Positions 34,394 through 44,114 of a stretch of DNA of 64,000 bases are shown here, piece after piece (the stretch's first letter is position 1; the number at the start of each line of letters is the position of its first letter). Source of the stretch: Candidatus Cloacimonetes bacterium HGW-Cloacimonetes-2 (GTDB lineage Bacteria; Cloacimonadota; Cloacimonadia; Cloacimonadales; Cloacimonadaceae); contig PHBP01000011.1 of the NCBI GenBank assembly GCA_002842035.1, forward strand, positions 1 to 64,000, read 5' to 3'. Both the position numbers and the translations under genes were made by a program. The notes under the pieces were generated by a model. It saw nothing but the letters and a program-made list of their open reading frames with translations. It was not told where the DNA came from and searched no databases.

Positions 34394-35485
34394 TTAGCTT
34401 TCCAGGAGCATACTGACTGCCAGTACGACCGGTAACTCTCCGCTCAACACGCCTTGTCGCACGCTTTGGACTTTGACCAAGGTGTGCGGATCACTGTAAA
34501 ACCGTGCCAATACAGCCTCGGTGAGCAAGGCTTCAAACCACTCTGAAACTTGCTTTTTGCGCCTCTCAACAAAGACACCTGATGCCTTGGTCTCTTTTTG
34601 AAAAGCTGTTATCTTGTCCCAAATCTCGGGGATACCGGCTCCGGTAAGAGAAGAACAACTAAGCGCTTCGGTAGTCCAGCCGGGAGTGCATCTGCGCAGA
34701 TAATGCAAGGCATTGTTGAGCTCGATCCGGGTTCGTTCCGCTCGCTGGATGTTGTCTCCATCAGCTTTGTTGACGACCAAGAGATCAGCCAGTTCCATAA
34801 TGCCTTTTTTAATTCCCTGCAATTCATCGCCTGCGCCTGAGATCTGCATCAGCAGGAAGAAATCTACCATCGAGCGGACGGTAGTCTCGCTCTGCCCCAC
34901 TCCGACGGTCTCGATTAAGATGACTTCATATCCGGCAGCCTCACACAGCACAATACTCTCGCGAGTCTTACGGGCAACTCCGCCCAATACGCCTCCGCTG
35001 GGAGAAGGACGGATGAAGCTATTGGGATGTGTCGAGAGCTTTTCCATCCGGGTCTTATCACCCAGAATGCTGCCTTTGGAGAGGCTGGAAGAGGGATCGA
35101 TGGCAAGAACTGCCACCTTGTAGCCCTGATTGATCAGCCAAGTACCAAAAGCTTCGATAAAGGTGCTCTTGCCCACGCCGGGAGTGCCGGTAATGCCGAT
35201 CCTGATTGAATTTGCCGAGTAAGGCAGGAGCCGTTTCAGTAGCTCCTGCCCTTGCTCGAAATGTTTGGGTGAATTGCTTTCTATGATAGTGATGGCGCGG
35301 GAAAGCAGAGTGCGGTCTCCGCCCAGGACGCCCTGCTCGATGCTATCCAGATCGAATAGCCTTGAGGCACGGACTTCCCTGGCTTTGGCCTTACCGGGAT
35401 GACCGGGAGCAACTACGCGGCTGGCAAATTCGCTGCCCGCATGCTCCGGTGTCCATTCCGGCTTTCTGCTTTTGTCGTCCATCAA
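34394..35485 (-). CDS. meaB: Methylmalonyl-CoA mutase-associated GTPase MeaB
   Basis: This G3E-family GTPase chaperone gates cobalamin loading and protects the mutase. The 363 residues show the P-loop ITGTPGVGKST (about 99-109), LAIDPSSSLSKGSILGDKTRM (switch region, about 132-152), IETVGVGQSET (about 192-202) and the base-specificity VNKADGDN (about 238-245). Its length is slightly above the usual 310-340. The ATG directly follows the mutB stop, so meaB is the third gene of the mutA-mutB-meaB operon. Confidence 0.95.
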   Translation of the reverse strand: MMDDKSRKPEWTPEHAGSEFASRVVAPGHPGKAKAREVRASRLFDLDSIEQGVLGGDRTLLSRAITIIESNSPKHFEQGQELLKRLLPYSANSIRIGITGTPGVGKSTFIEAFGTWLINQGYKVAVLAIDPSSSLSKGSILGDKTRMEKLSTHPNSFIRPSPSGGVLGGVARKTRESIVLCEAAGYEVILIETVGVGQSETTVRSMVDFFLLMQISGAGDELQGIKKGIMELADLLVVNKADGDNIQRAERTRIELNNALHYLRRCTPGWTTEALSCSSLTGAGIPEIWDKITAFQKETKASGVFVERRKKQVSEWFEALLTEAVLARFYSDPHTLVKVQSVRQGVLSGELPVVLAVSMLLES

Positions 35486-37630
35486 TTATGCCTGTATGGA
35501 GTAGCGCTTGAAAAGCTCTTCCATAATCGTGGTTGCAGCTTTGGGAAGCTGGGTTCCGGGACCAAAGATGGCGCTGGCGCCATGCTCGTAAAGGAAGTCA
35601 TAATCCTGTGCCGGGATTACTCCTCCGGCAATCACGATAATATCTTCGCGTCCCAGTTGCTTCAGCTCTTCCATCAATTGCGGCAGAAGCGTCTTGTGAC
35701 CTGCTGCCAGGGAACTCATACCGATGATGTGGACATCGTTTTCGACTGCCTGACGAGCTGTCTCGGCAGGAGTCTGAAACAGAGGTCCGACATCCACGTC
35801 AAATCCCATATCGGCATAGGCGGTTGCAACGACCTTGGCACCGCGATCGTGACCATCCTGCCCCATCTTGGCAATCAAGATGCGGGGACGACGGCCTTCT
35901 TCTTCGGCAAACCTATCGGTTAGCGCGCGTACTGCTTCTATCTCGTCCATATTCTGATACTCACTGCTATATACGTTGTTGATCAGTTTGATAGTGGCTT
36001 GGTGGCGTCCAAAGACTTTCTCCATAGCCATTGATATCTCTCCCAGGGAAGCTCTGGCTCTGGCGGCATCGACAGCCAGTTCCAGCAGGTTTCCGCTACC
36101 ACTCTCGGCAGCCTTTGTGATGGCATCCAGGCAAGCTAATACCTTGGCGTTGTCACGCTCGTTGCGCAGCTTGGCAAGACGGGCTAACTGAGCTTCGCGC
36201 ACTGCGGTGTTATCAACTTCGAGGATCTCCATCTGCGTCTCGTGTTCAGGCTTGTACTTGTTGACGCCCAGGATTGTATCCGCACCGCTGTCTATCTTTG
36301 CTTGTCTGCGGGCTGCAGCCTCTTCTATCCTCATCTTTGGCAAGCCGGTATCGATTGCTTTTGCCATTCCGCCCAGTTCCTCTACTTCCATTATGTGAGC
36401 CCAACTGCGCTTCATAAGCTGATCTGTAAGGCTTTCCAGGTAGTAACTGCCTGCCCAGGGATCGATCACCTTGGTGACCATCGTCTCGTGTTGGAGATAG
36501 AGCTGGGTGTTGCGGGCAATGCGTGCAGAGAAGTCAGTAGGCAAAGCAATGGCCTCATCCAGGGAGTTTGTGTGCAAGCTCTGGGTATGTCCCATTGTGG
36601 CTGCAAGAGCCTCTATGCAGGTGCGAGTGATGTTGTTGTAAGGGTCTTGCTCTGTGAGGCTCCAGCCGGAGGTCTGGGAATGTGTCCTGAGAGCCATCGA
36701 CTTCGGGTTCTTGGGATCAAAGCCTTTGATGATCTTTGCCCATAACACTCTGGCTGCACGTAGCTTTGCTATCTCCATAAAGTAGTTCATACCTTCAGCC
36801 CAGAAGAAAGAGAGTCTGGGGGCAAAGACGTCAATATCTATACCGGCTTTGATGCCGGCACGTACGTATTCCAGTCCGTCTGCAAGCGTGTATGCCATCT
36901 CCAGATCAGCCGTGGCTCCGGCTTCTTGCATATGGTAGCCGGAAATGCTGATGCTGTTGAATTTTGGCATAAAGCGGGATGTATAGCTAAAGATATCTGC
37001 AATGATCCGCATCGAGGCTTCAGGCGGATAGATATAGGTATTGCGCACCATATACTCTTTGAGGATGTCATTCTGGATCGTTCCCTGCAACTGCTCAGGC
37101 TTTACCCCTTGCTCTTCGGCGGCGACGATATAGAAAGCCATAATCGGGATCACAGCTCCGTTCATCGTCATAGAGACCGACATCTGATCCAGTGGTATCT
37201 TATCGAAGAGTATCTTCATATCCAGGATGGAATCAACCGCCACACCGGCCTTGCCGACATCACCTATCACTCTCTCGTGATCAGAATCATAGCCTCTATG
37301 AGTGGCAAGATCAAAGGCTATAGATAGCCCCTTCTGCCCCATTGCGAGGTTGCGGCGATAAAAAGCATTACTCTCTTCCGCAGTGGAAAATCCGGCATAC
37401 TGGCGTATAGTCCAGGGTCTTTGAATATACATTGTGGGATAGGGCCCCCTCAGGAAGGGAGCAATACCCGAAAGATAATCCAGATGCTTCAGTTGCTCCA
37501 GGTCTTGCTTTGTATAAAGAGGCTTTACCGGGATCTGTTCATTAGTCTTCCAAATTTTATCCGGCATTGCCTGTTGAGCTTGATCCTTGAGGAAAGCAGG
37601 TGTGATCTTTGTAAAATCAGGTGTCATCAT
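35486..37630 (-). CDS. mutB: Methylmalonyl-CoA mutase, large (catalytic) subunit
   Basis: It interconverts methylmalonyl-CoA and succinyl-CoA with adenosylcobalamin. The 714 residues fit MutB/ScpA. The TIM barrel is marked by [18 protein letters not shown] (about 70-87) and [13 protein letters not shown] (about 107-119). The C-terminal cobalamin domain has the base-off DGHDRG motif with the cobalt-ligating His (about 600-605) and VAGGVIP (about 676-682). It overlaps mutA by four bases and abuts meaB. In Cloacimonas relatives this enzyme serves propionate formation or oxidation. Confidence 0.96.
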   Translation of the reverse strand: MMTPDFTKITPAFLKDQAQQAMPDKIWKTNEQIPVKPLYTKQDLEQLKHLDYLSGIAPFLRGPYPTMYIQRPWTIRQYAGFSTAEESNAFYRRNLAMGQKGLSIAFDLATHRGYDSDHERVIGDVGKAGVAVDSILDMKILFDKIPLDQMSVSMTMNGAVIPIMAFYIVAAEEQGVKPEQLQGTIQNDILKEYMVRNTYIYPPEASMRIIADIFSYTSRFMPKFNSISISGYHMQEAGATADLEMAYTLADGLEYVRAGIKAGIDIDVFAPRLSFFWAEGMNYFMEIAKLRAARVLWAKIIKGFDPKNPKSMALRTHSQTSGWSLTEQDPYNNITRTCIEALAATMGHTQSLHTNSLDEAIALPTDFSARIARNTQLYLQHETMVTKVIDPWAGSYYLESLTDQLMKRSWAHIMEVEELGGMAKAIDTGLPKMRIEEAAARRQAKIDSGADTILGVNKYKPEHETQMEILEVDNTAVREAQLARLAKLRNERDNAKVLACLDAITKAAESGSGNLLELAVDAARARASLGEISMAMEKVFGRHQATIKLINNVYSSEYQNMDEIEAVRALTDRFAEEEGRRPRILIAKMGQDGHDRGAKVVATAYADMGFDVDVGPLFQTPAETARQAVENDVHIIGMSSLAAGHKTLLPQLMEELKQLGREDIIVIAGGVIPAQDYDFLYEHGASAIFGPGTQLPKAATTIMEELFKRYSIQA

Positions 37631-39531
37631 TTCACCCCCATCAAGTTCAGTAAGTCATTCAAGGTAGCCACCAAGTCCGCCCGGATATGGATAAAGACGT
37701 CTATGCCTGCAGCTTTGTAGCTTTCCACCATATCTGCGGGATATCCTGCCAGGATGAGAGGCTTGCCTTTTAGGGCAACGCAAAGCTCCGGCACCAGGCT
37801 CTTGTAATTATCATCAGTGGAGCAGATGCAATATGCCGCTGCGCTACTTGCTTTGGCTGCCTTAACTGCATCTTCGACTGATGCAAAAGCCTGCGAACCT
37901 TCAACGTTGAAAGCTCCTGCCTGGAAGAACCCGGTAGAGAAGTCTGCACGTGCTTTGTATTCTGCCAAGCTGCCCATATTGATCAGCATAATGCTGGTAT
38001 CCTGAATCTGCTTGGCATTATTAACTCTTGCTCTTAGCGCTTCGATAGCCTGTACAGCTCTCAGTTTTGGCAAGGCACCGGCATCTAGGCTGACCGCTAT
38101 CTCTTCTGTGACAAGCTTACCTTGACTCGGGCTAATCGCTACTTCATCTGCAGCGGCAAACATATTGACGCCCACGAAGACATCCCTGCGTTTATTGACC
38201 GCATCGATCCGAGCTTTGGCTACTACTGCGATTCTCTCGTGGATAGTGCCTGCCCTCAGGGCTTTGATCATCCCGCCTTCCTCTTCCAGCTCCTGCATCT
38301 GTTTCCAGGCAAGATTGGCAAGTTCATTGGTAAGGCTTTCAATATAATAAGAGCCGCCTGCAGGATCGATCACCTTGTTCAGATGCGATTCCTCTGCCAG
38401 GAGGATCTGTTGGTTGCGTGCTATCCTTCTGGAGAATTCATCTCCCGGCTTGATCAGCTCGTCAAAACAGCCTATCTCCAGGCTATCTGCTCCTCCGATC
38501 ACACCGGAGAAAGCTTCTGTAGTCGTCCTGAGCACATTGGTATATATATCATAAACGCTCTTATTAAATCGCGCGCTGCGTCCGTGAATCCAGATCTTTT
38601 GAGACCGTTCATTTCCGCCAAAAGCTCTGATCATCTCTGCCCACAGCAATCTGAAGGCACGAATCTTGGCTATCTCCATAAAGAGATTCGAGCCGAGTGA
38701 GAGCTTTACCTGAAAGAGTGGGGCAATCTCATCGATGGTAAATCCCACCATCTGTAAGCCATTGATATAACCTATGGCAGTGGAGAGCACAAATGCCAGC
38801 TCCTGGCTGCTGCTGCATCCGGCTGCTTCATAGACAGTGCCGTCGATACTCATTACTCTGGTTTTGGGAGCCTTGGCAACAGCCCACTTTACAGAATTGC
38901 AGATCTGATCCCAGACCTTATCCAGAGCCATTGGCAGGCTGCCTTTTCTGGCAAACTCCCCGGTCGGATCAAAGCCAATTCCGGCCTCCAGATTCTTCAG
39001 ATCGATACTATTGGCGACTGCATATTCTTCCAGCAATTCCAGTAGCTTATGATCTTTCATATCAAGCTGGATAAACAGCGGTGCTGCAGTGATATCAACA
39101 CCTTTGAGTGCTGTTTGAAGGTCTTGCATTGTCTCGAGCTTAACTCCACCCGGGCGATCTGCTTTCGCAAGCTCCAGATTCACCGCCATCAAACCGCGTG
39201 AAAGCTCATCCAGGAGTATCTTATTGAGCTTCTCAAGATCGGGCTCCGAGCAAGACTGAGCCACCAGCCATCCTTCGTTGATTCTGCGGATGGGGTCGTT
39301 TCCCCTCTGATATGGCGCTGTGCCGGGTTCAGCCGTGCAAAAATCCAGATCCTGGATATCTTCTTTGCGATAGATCGGTTTCAGGCTGATACCTTCATAG
39401 GTCTTGGTAAACATTGCCTTGGAATAATCCGCTCCTTTGAGCGTATCCTCCACTGCTTTGAGCCACTCCTCCCAACTGGGAGGCGGAAACTCACTTAGTA
39501 AATCCAATTCGACATTTCTGTCTGTATCCAC
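37627..39531 (-). CDS. mutA: Methylmalonyl-CoA mutase, small subunit
   Basis: The 634 residues form the non-catalytic partner of MutB. The barrel motifs are retained ([25 protein letters not shown] at about 370-394), but the cobalamin domain lacks the DxHxxG motif, as expected for MutA. The start is GTG at 39531 with AGGAG six bases upstream. It overlaps mutB by four bases (ATGA). No methylmalonyl-CoA epimerase or carboxylase is encoded in the window. Confidence 0.93.
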   Translation of the reverse strand: MDTDRNVELDLLSEFPPPSWEEWLKAVEDTLKGADYSKAMFTKTYEGISLKPIYRKEDIQDLDFCTAEPGTAPYQRGNDPIRRINEGWLVAQSCSEPDLEKLNKILLDELSRGLMAVNLELAKADRPGGVKLETMQDLQTALKGVDITAAPLFIQLDMKDHKLLELLEEYAVANSIDLKNLEAGIGFDPTGEFARKGSLPMALDKVWDQICNSVKWAVAKAPKTRVMSIDGTVYEAAGCSSSQELAFVLSTAIGYINGLQMVGFTIDEIAPLFQVKLSLGSNLFMEIAKIRAFRLLWAEMIRAFGGNERSQKIWIHGRSARFNKSVYDIYTNVLRTTTEAFSGVIGGADSLEIGCFDELIKPGDEFSRRIARNQQILLAEESHLNKVIDPAGGSYYIESLTNELANLAWKQMQELEEEGGMIKALRAGTIHERIAVVAKARIDAVNKRRDVFVGVNMFAAADEVAISPSQGKLVTEEIAVSLDAGALPKLRAVQAIEALRARVNNAKQIQDTSIMLINMGSLAEYKARADFSTGFFQAGAFNVEGSQAFASVEDAVKAAKASSAAAYCICSTDDNYKSLVPELCVALKGKPLILAGYPADMVESYKAAGIDVFIHIRADLVATLNDLLNLMGVK

Positions 39532-39626
39532 TGTGTGCTCCTTTGCTTTTATATAAAATTATCTAATTCTCGTTCTTTGGAGGCAAAAAACCTAAAAAGC
39601 CCAAAACTGACAAGCACTTTTCTCTA

Positions 39627-40898
39627 TCAGTTCTGTTCCAGCAGAGCTTGCACCGGCTTCATACCGAAAGCAGAACCCTGTTGGATAGCATCCAGAATGG
39701 CTCCGCCGCCTGTAAAGAAGTAATATCCCGGGTCATTAACCGCCTTGGCAAATACACCCGGCAGGATTTCCTTGAAATCCTGGATCGTGTCTCCACCGCC
39801 AAACAGCTTCATTGCCTTCTTATTGGCATCAATCATCTGATACATCGCTTTGGTGCCTTCATAAAAAACCGGCGTCAGCCCCATCACCGCATTGACAAAT
39901 ACAGTCGCTGCATCTGCAAATATCTCACTGATCTTTCCTTCAAAGGCTTGTGGTGCTGCATCCAGGACATAGCTCAGGCTATCGCCTGGTTTCAGATCGG
40001 CTATTCTGATAGCTTTGGCGCTGCTCACCGAATCCAATTCAGCGGATTCAATTACCAAGGGCAGCTCTACGATCCGGCTTTGATAATCACCGATTTCTTC
40101 GCAAAACCTGGCTGCCTGCGCGATATCATCTGCTCCGACTCCCTTGATGCTGATCCCGTATTTGTGACAGAGATAAGCATTGTAGATTACTCCGCCCAGG
40201 ATCAGATGATCTGCTATTTTGATCAGCGAAGAAAGCGGTCCGATCTTGGTATCAAATTTCGATCCAGCCACCACCGCGACAAAGGGACGTTGCGGTTCAA
40301 AGACCTGCTGAAGATACTTGATCTCTTTTTGCAAGAGCAAGCCTGCAGCTGCGGGCATTTGCCTGGGCAAACCATAGGTGCTGGTATGTGCCTGCCAGCT
40401 GCCAAAAGCGTCATTCACATAGAGATCCGCAAAAGATGCCAGGCTAATTGCCATAGCATTGGCACTCTCGTCCTTGGCTTCCTCACCTCTGAACCATCTG
40501 GTATTGGGAAGATAGACAAAATCCACTTCCCCTGCTTTGAGCCGATCGATAGCTGCAGGGATGGCTTTCAGGTTTACGATCGGACTCTTGCCTTCCGCAC
40601 CGCAATCCGGCACTAATCCTTTGAGTTGCAGCTTTTCCTCAAGGTATGCTACGATCGGCTCCACCGCATCATCTTTACTGATATTGAATTCTCCGCTTTT
40701 CTTGTCGTAAGGGCGACCCACATGGCTCATTAGTACGGGCAATCCACCCTTTTTAAATATGTGCAGGAGAGTGGGGATTGTGGCATCGATCCGCATACTA
40801 TCCTTGATCTTGCCTTTTTTGACCACGTTATGATCCATCCTGATCAGGACGACCTTGCCCTTCATATCCATATCCAACATATTGGGAAGCTTTGGCAT
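39627..40898 (-). CDS. pgk: Phosphoglycerate kinase, divergent
   Basis: It transfers phosphate between 1,3-bisphosphoglycerate and ADP in glycolysis. The ATG at 40898 has AAGGAG seven bases upstream and gives 423 residues (family about 390-420). Motifs are shifted from consensus: RMDHNVV for the usual VDFNVP, SHVGRP, PNTRWFRGEE for ENVRF, NDAFGSWQAHTS for NDAFGTAHRAHAS, AGSKFDTKIG, GGGDT and FTGGGAILDA. The nucleotide-binding C-domain is clear. In the NDAFG motif one residue appears missing and the substrate-binding Arg seems to be Gln. A sigma-70-like promoter lies at 40932-40960. Confidence 0.9.
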   Translation of the reverse strand: MPKLPNMLDMDMKGKVVLIRMDHNVVKKGKIKDSMRIDATIPTLLHIFKKGGLPVLMSHVGRPYDKKSGEFNISKDDAVEPIVAYLEEKLQLKGLVPDCGAEGKSPIVNLKAIPAAIDRLKAGEVDFVYLPNTRWFRGEEAKDESANAMAISLASFADLYVNDAFGSWQAHTSTYGLPRQMPAAAGLLLQKEIKYLQQVFEPQRPFVAVVAGSKFDTKIGPLSSLIKIADHLILGGVIYNAYLCHKYGISIKGVGADDIAQAARFCEEIGDYQSRIVELPLVIESAELDSVSSAKAIRIADLKPGDSLSYVLDAAPQAFEGKISEIFADAATVFVNAVMGLTPVFYEGTKAMYQMIDANKKAMKLFGGGDTIQDFKEILPGVFAKAVNDPGYYFFTGGGAILDAIQQGSAFGMKPVQALLEQN

Positions 40899-40931
40899 AA
40901 TCAAACTCCTTCGAAAAATCTCATTTGTTTC

Positions 40932-40960
40932 AGTTTATTATGCTGTGATGACTTAGTCAA
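40932..40960 (-). promoter_or_regulatory. Sigma-70-type promoter for pgk
   Basis: On the minus strand TTGACT (40960-40955), 17 bases, then TAAACT (40937-40932), 34 bases upstream of the pgk ATG. It begins just after the end of the nuclease gene. Confidence 0.6.
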
Positions 40961-40966
40961 GTTATT

Positions 40967-41464
40967 TTAAGATCTGCGCCTTGCCCGGCGAAATTCCCAA
41001 GGTGGGATCGGAGCTCTATCCACCCACAAGCCCAGCCTCCCGCGTCTTGCATTTTGCTCCATCCTGGCAAGGGCAGGATCATTATTATACTTCTTGTAAT
41101 GCCATGCCAGACCTGCTTTCAGAAGCTCGTGATTCAGGCAGCGTCCATTCGGCAGATAGACCCAGCCCAATTCCCTGCCATACTGATCCTTACCTTCGGA
41201 ACGTACACTAATCTGCTTGCCAAAGATCATTTGCGAGCTAAACTGCTTTGCACGTGTGCCAAATGCCTGTCCCCTTTCCGGACAGTCGATCCCGCTAAGT
41301 CTGATTCTGAGCTCTCTTCCACGTACCAATAGCCGGAAAGTATCTCCATCCGAAATCGAGACCACCTTTCCCCTCAACACTGTATCGGCATTGCTGCTGC
41401 AAGCCCACAACAAAAGCAATAGCAGCATTGCGACCATCTTGTAGCCTCTATTGTTCAAAGCCAT
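40967..41464 (-). CDS. Thermonuclease (staphylococcal nuclease-like) lipoprotein
   Basis: The 165 residues begin with a signal peptide and lipobox-like LLWACSS (Cys about 21), then an OB-fold nuclease domain: VVSISDGDTFRL (calcium-binding Asp, about 35-46), LRIRLSGIDCPERGQ (catalytic Arg and Glu, about 54-68), DQYGRELGWVYL (second Arg, about 93-104) and GLAWHYKKY. It probably degrades extracellular or periplasmic nucleic acid. It is not obviously in an operon; its 3' end precedes the pgk promoter. Confidence 0.9.
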   Translation of the reverse strand: MALNNRGYKMVAMLLLLLLWACSSNADTVLRGKVVSISDGDTFRLLVRGRELRIRLSGIDCPERGQAFGTRAKQFSSQMIFGKQISVRSEGKDQYGRELGWVYLPNGRCLNHELLKAGLAWHYKKYNNDPALARMEQNARRGRLGLWVDRAPIPPWEFRRARRRS

Positions 41465-41621
41465 CCTCCCAAAGAAATATCAATAATAATCTCCATAGAT
41501 TCTATCTACCATCCGGCAAGATTCTGTCAACAAGTTCGTCCTAAGCCCAATGAAATCATCAGATAGTTTTGGAATAGACCTGTCGATATTTAGGGACTTA
41601 TCAATTAGAAACCCCGTTTCT

Positions 41622-41741
41622 TACCACTATCTCCCCTAAAGGAATCTCTAGTGACTCTTTAATGACTCTCTAATCGGATTAAAGTATCATTAAAGAATTA
41701 CTAATGCATCATTATAGATTCTTTGCAGGGAGAGAGTGGGG
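41622..41741. repeat. 11-bp-periodic palindromic repeat, copy G
   Basis: Seven units in register: AATCTCTAGTG (41643), ACTCTTTAATG (41654), ACTCTCTAATC (41665), GGATTAAAGTA (41676), TCATTAAAGAA (41687), TTACTAATGCA (41698), TCATTATAGAT (41709-41719). The left units are ACTCTNTAATG and the right units resemble its inverse. Outer arms (ACTATCTCCC...AAGGAATCT and AGATTCTTT...GGGAGAGAGT) pair as an imperfect inverted repeat. It lies 85-205 bases downstream of the FG-GAP gene. The rest of 41465-41826 shows no gene. Confidence 0.87.
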
Positions 41742-41826
41742 AATTACATTGCTCTTGAGATTTTCAGTGTATTCGGTGGCCGATATTCAGAAATAGTCGT
41801 ATGAACTCAGTTTTGGGGGGATTTCC

Positions 41827-43266
41827 TCATCTTAAAACAATGAACTTTGTAGCCTTGTTATCCTGCCCGCTCTTGATCAGATAGATACCGCTGCTTACTC
41901 GCAATCCGGTAGAATCCTTCAGGTCCCAGACAAACTCTTCATCATCAGGCGCAAAGCTTCGAATCGCTTGGCCTTTTGTATTATAGATGGTATATCTGGC
42001 TCCACGAACAAGATGATCGGTGTTGAAATTAACAAAGTCCTTACAGGGATTGGGATAGCAGCTTATCTGGCTTTGAGCAAGGAGTATCAGCTCATCCTGG
42101 TTTGAAACCGGATTTTCCCTGAAGCTTCCATCCCCATTGCAGAAACGAATGTGCAGATTGTCTTGCGTGGCAATATTCCAAGCTATGGCGATGTCGTCAT
42201 ATTCGTCGTTGTTGAACTTGCCCACCACCCCATATAAACGGGCATTTTCGTAGTGTATAGTATAGGTGGAGTGAAAAGCGGTTGTCCAATCCGGCTGGTT
42301 CAGATATACTGCAAATCCACTGCCATAGATGGTGATCAAATCGGGATAATCGTCCGTATTCAGCTTGGCGGCAAACATATCTCCCCAATTGTGCTGATAC
42401 ACCTGATCGTGGAGTTGATAGCTTCCCGGCGTAATTGTTTCGTAATAGCGGTGATGATTGTTCCATCCCCCTTCCCAACTATTTGCCAGGATGTCTTTGT
42501 CCCCATCCTGATCAAAATCAGCCGGAACTACCGATAAATAGTGGTAGTTTCCATAGATTTCGTCAGTCACAAAACCGATCCCATCGCTATACAGAATGAA
42601 AATTGAGGAATCCAGATAAACAATATCGTCACAACCTCCACCATTGACATCGGCAACCCTGATGTCGCGAACCCAATTATTGGTGGGCTGCCCCCAAACC
42701 GGATCGGAAAATTGCTGATTGCCAAGGTTATACATATAGAACCAGTAAAATTGATTGGTCGGATGGTGGGTAAATCCCGCAGCCGCTATATCCTGCAGCC
42801 CATCACCATTGAAATCGCCATGAGCATATTTGTAAGAGGAGCCAAAGGTGAAATCACCCACAAATGGAAAGGTTACCGGATCAGTAAAAACACCGTTGTA
42901 ATAGAATTCGTACTGAAGCGGGGTAACTATGTTTCCACTATGAACCCGGAATACAGCGATGTCCGCTCCGGCCTGGTTGTCCAGTTGGCAGCAAGCCAAG
43001 AGCGTAACAGCGCCGGGAATAATGATCTCATAGGGGGCAAAGCTGCCGTCGCCATTGTTTTGCAGATAGCAGATACCACCACTGGCATTCATAAGAAGAT
43101 CGTTGAAGCCATCTCCATTCACATCCGCCGTATCGATCAGCCACGTGAAGTTGGGAATCGTGTAAACAGTGGCGCAAAGAGGGATTGCGCTGAAGAATAG
43201 CGCGCATAGCACCACCACTGGAGCAGTGCTCTTTATCTTGGCTGCAAGGCACAGTAAGCATTTCAT
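41827..43266 (-). CDS. T9SS-secreted FG-GAP/VCBS repeat protein
   Basis: The 479 residues begin with a signal peptide (about 1-30). At least six FG-GAP-like repeats follow, each with a calcium-binding loop: DVNGDGFNDLLM, DFNGDGLQDIAA, DVNGGGCDDIVY, DFDQDGDKDILA, KLNTDDYPDLIT, KFNNDEYDDIAI. They should fold as a beta-propeller. The last 80 residues form a type A sorting domain: SCYPNPCKDF, YTIYNTKGQAIRSF, WDLKDSTGLRVSSGIYLI and a final KFIVLR. It is probably exported by the type IX system and attached to the cell surface; the ligand is unknown. Confidence 0.9.
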   Translation of the reverse strand: MKCLLCLAAKIKSTAPVVVLCALFFSAIPLCATVYTIPNFTWLIDTADVNGDGFNDLLMNASGGICYLQNNGDGSFAPYEIIIPGAVTLLACCQLDNQAGADIAVFRVHSGNIVTPLQYEFYYNGVFTDPVTFPFVGDFTFGSSYKYAHGDFNGDGLQDIAAAGFTHHPTNQFYWFYMYNLGNQQFSDPVWGQPTNNWVRDIRVADVNGGGCDDIVYLDSSIFILYSDGIGFVTDEIYGNYHYLSVVPADFDQDGDKDILANSWEGGWNNHHRYYETITPGSYQLHDQVYQHNWGDMFAAKLNTDDYPDLITIYGSGFAVYLNQPDWTTAFHSTYTIHYENARLYGVVGKFNNDEYDDIAIAWNIATQDNLHIRFCNGDGSFRENPVSNQDELILLAQSQISCYPNPCKDFVNFNTDHLVRGARYTIYNTKGQAIRSFAPDDEEFVWDLKDSTGLRVSSGIYLIKSGQDNKATKFIVLR

Positions 43267-43641
43267 ATCTTCGACTCCCTTTGGGGTATTTACTTAGCTT
43301 ATTCGATCTTCTTTCAAGATTTATGAAGCAGCTATCAATCGTCAAGCTATAATTGCATAATTATGACATTGCATTTCCGCGAAGCTCAAGCCGATAATCC
43401 TGATGACCATAATGGGTAGATTCTCCTCCAAAGAGAATCTTTACTTGAAAAGTATGACTAGCAACGTTACCCTTGATTGTTATGCCATTTCCTGGGCAGG
43501 CTGTGACGATAACAAGCGCTCTTTAGGCAGGGGTATCGATTCGGTAAGAAATAAGCAAAATGGGAGCTTGCTTGCTGGGAGAAAACTGCTATTGATCAAA
43601 GAGGATTGATATTAGTATCAAAGACTAGTGTACCAAGATAC
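43267..43641. other. Gene-free stretch with one perfect hairpin
   Basis: No credible gene is seen. AGATTCTC (43418-43425) and GAGAATCT (43433-43440) form a perfect eight-base stem with a seven-base loop and no U-run. A TTGACG on the minus strand (43345-43340) could belong to a promoter for the FG-GAP gene, but its -10 box is poor. A 68-residue plus-strand frame at 43403-43609 has no supporting features. Confidence 0.5.
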
Positions 43642-43673
43642 AAAAAACCGTCGCCCTAAAGGACGACGGTTTC
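43642..43673 (-). terminator. Intrinsic terminator after the zinc-ribbon gene
   Basis: On the minus strand AAACCGTCG pairs perfectly with CGACGGTTT around a ten-base loop, extended by a T-run. It lies 24 bases after the stop of the 43696-43872 gene. Confidence 0.88.
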
Positions 43674-43695
43674 TTAATATTGGCAATCGCTATTT

Positions 43696-43872
43696 TTAGT
43701 AGCGACGGTCGTAGTTGTTGTTGCGATTGAATGATTGCTTCTTGGCTTTGCGGCAATCGGGGCAGCGTTGGGGTTCGTTGGTGAGACCCTTCTCTTTGTA
43801 AAATTCTTGTTCGCCTTCGGTGAAGGTGAATTCCTTTGAGCAGTCTTTGCAAATTAAGTTTTTGTCTGGCAT
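43696..43872 (-). CDS. Small zinc-ribbon domain protein (zf-trcl-like)
   Basis: The 58 residues begin MPDKNLICKDCSKEFTFTEG and hold CKDC (8-11) and CPDC (37-40) separated by EQEFYKEKGLTNEPQR, the pattern of the small probable zinc-ribbon family found in many bacteria. An Asn/Arg-rich tail (NRNNNYDRRY) ends the protein and could bind nucleic acid. GGAG lies just upstream (GGAGAATACA before the ATG) and a strong terminator follows, so it is a monocistronic gene. The function is unknown. Confidence 0.88.
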   Translation of the reverse strand: MPDKNLICKDCSKEFTFTEGEQEFYKEKGLTNEPQRCPDCRKAKKQSFNRNNNYDRRY

Positions 43873-44114
43873 TGTATTCTCCTATAGTTTGGGAATTTGA
43901 CATTCGAAAGGCAGTCCCAGAATATAGGAAATGGCTCTTGGAATGAAATGGATCCCTTTATTGAGTACATAGAAAAATCCCAGCCATTTTCTGTCCACAA
44001 GTTTTTTTACAATTCTCTGTATTTGTGTGGATTATTTATATCCACTTCAGCAAAAGCTTTATCCTGTATAGCTTTCAGTCTGTATGCAGGATATCAGTTT
44101 GTGAGACAAACTGC

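Noticed and set aside
39648-40616. Plus-strand frame of 322 codons opposite pgk
   Set aside because: It is antisense to a conserved enzyme gene and has no recognisable protein pattern.
43403-43609. Possible 68-residue gene on the plus strand
   Set aside because: No Shine-Dalgarno, no motif, and it contains the perfect hairpin at 43418-43440.
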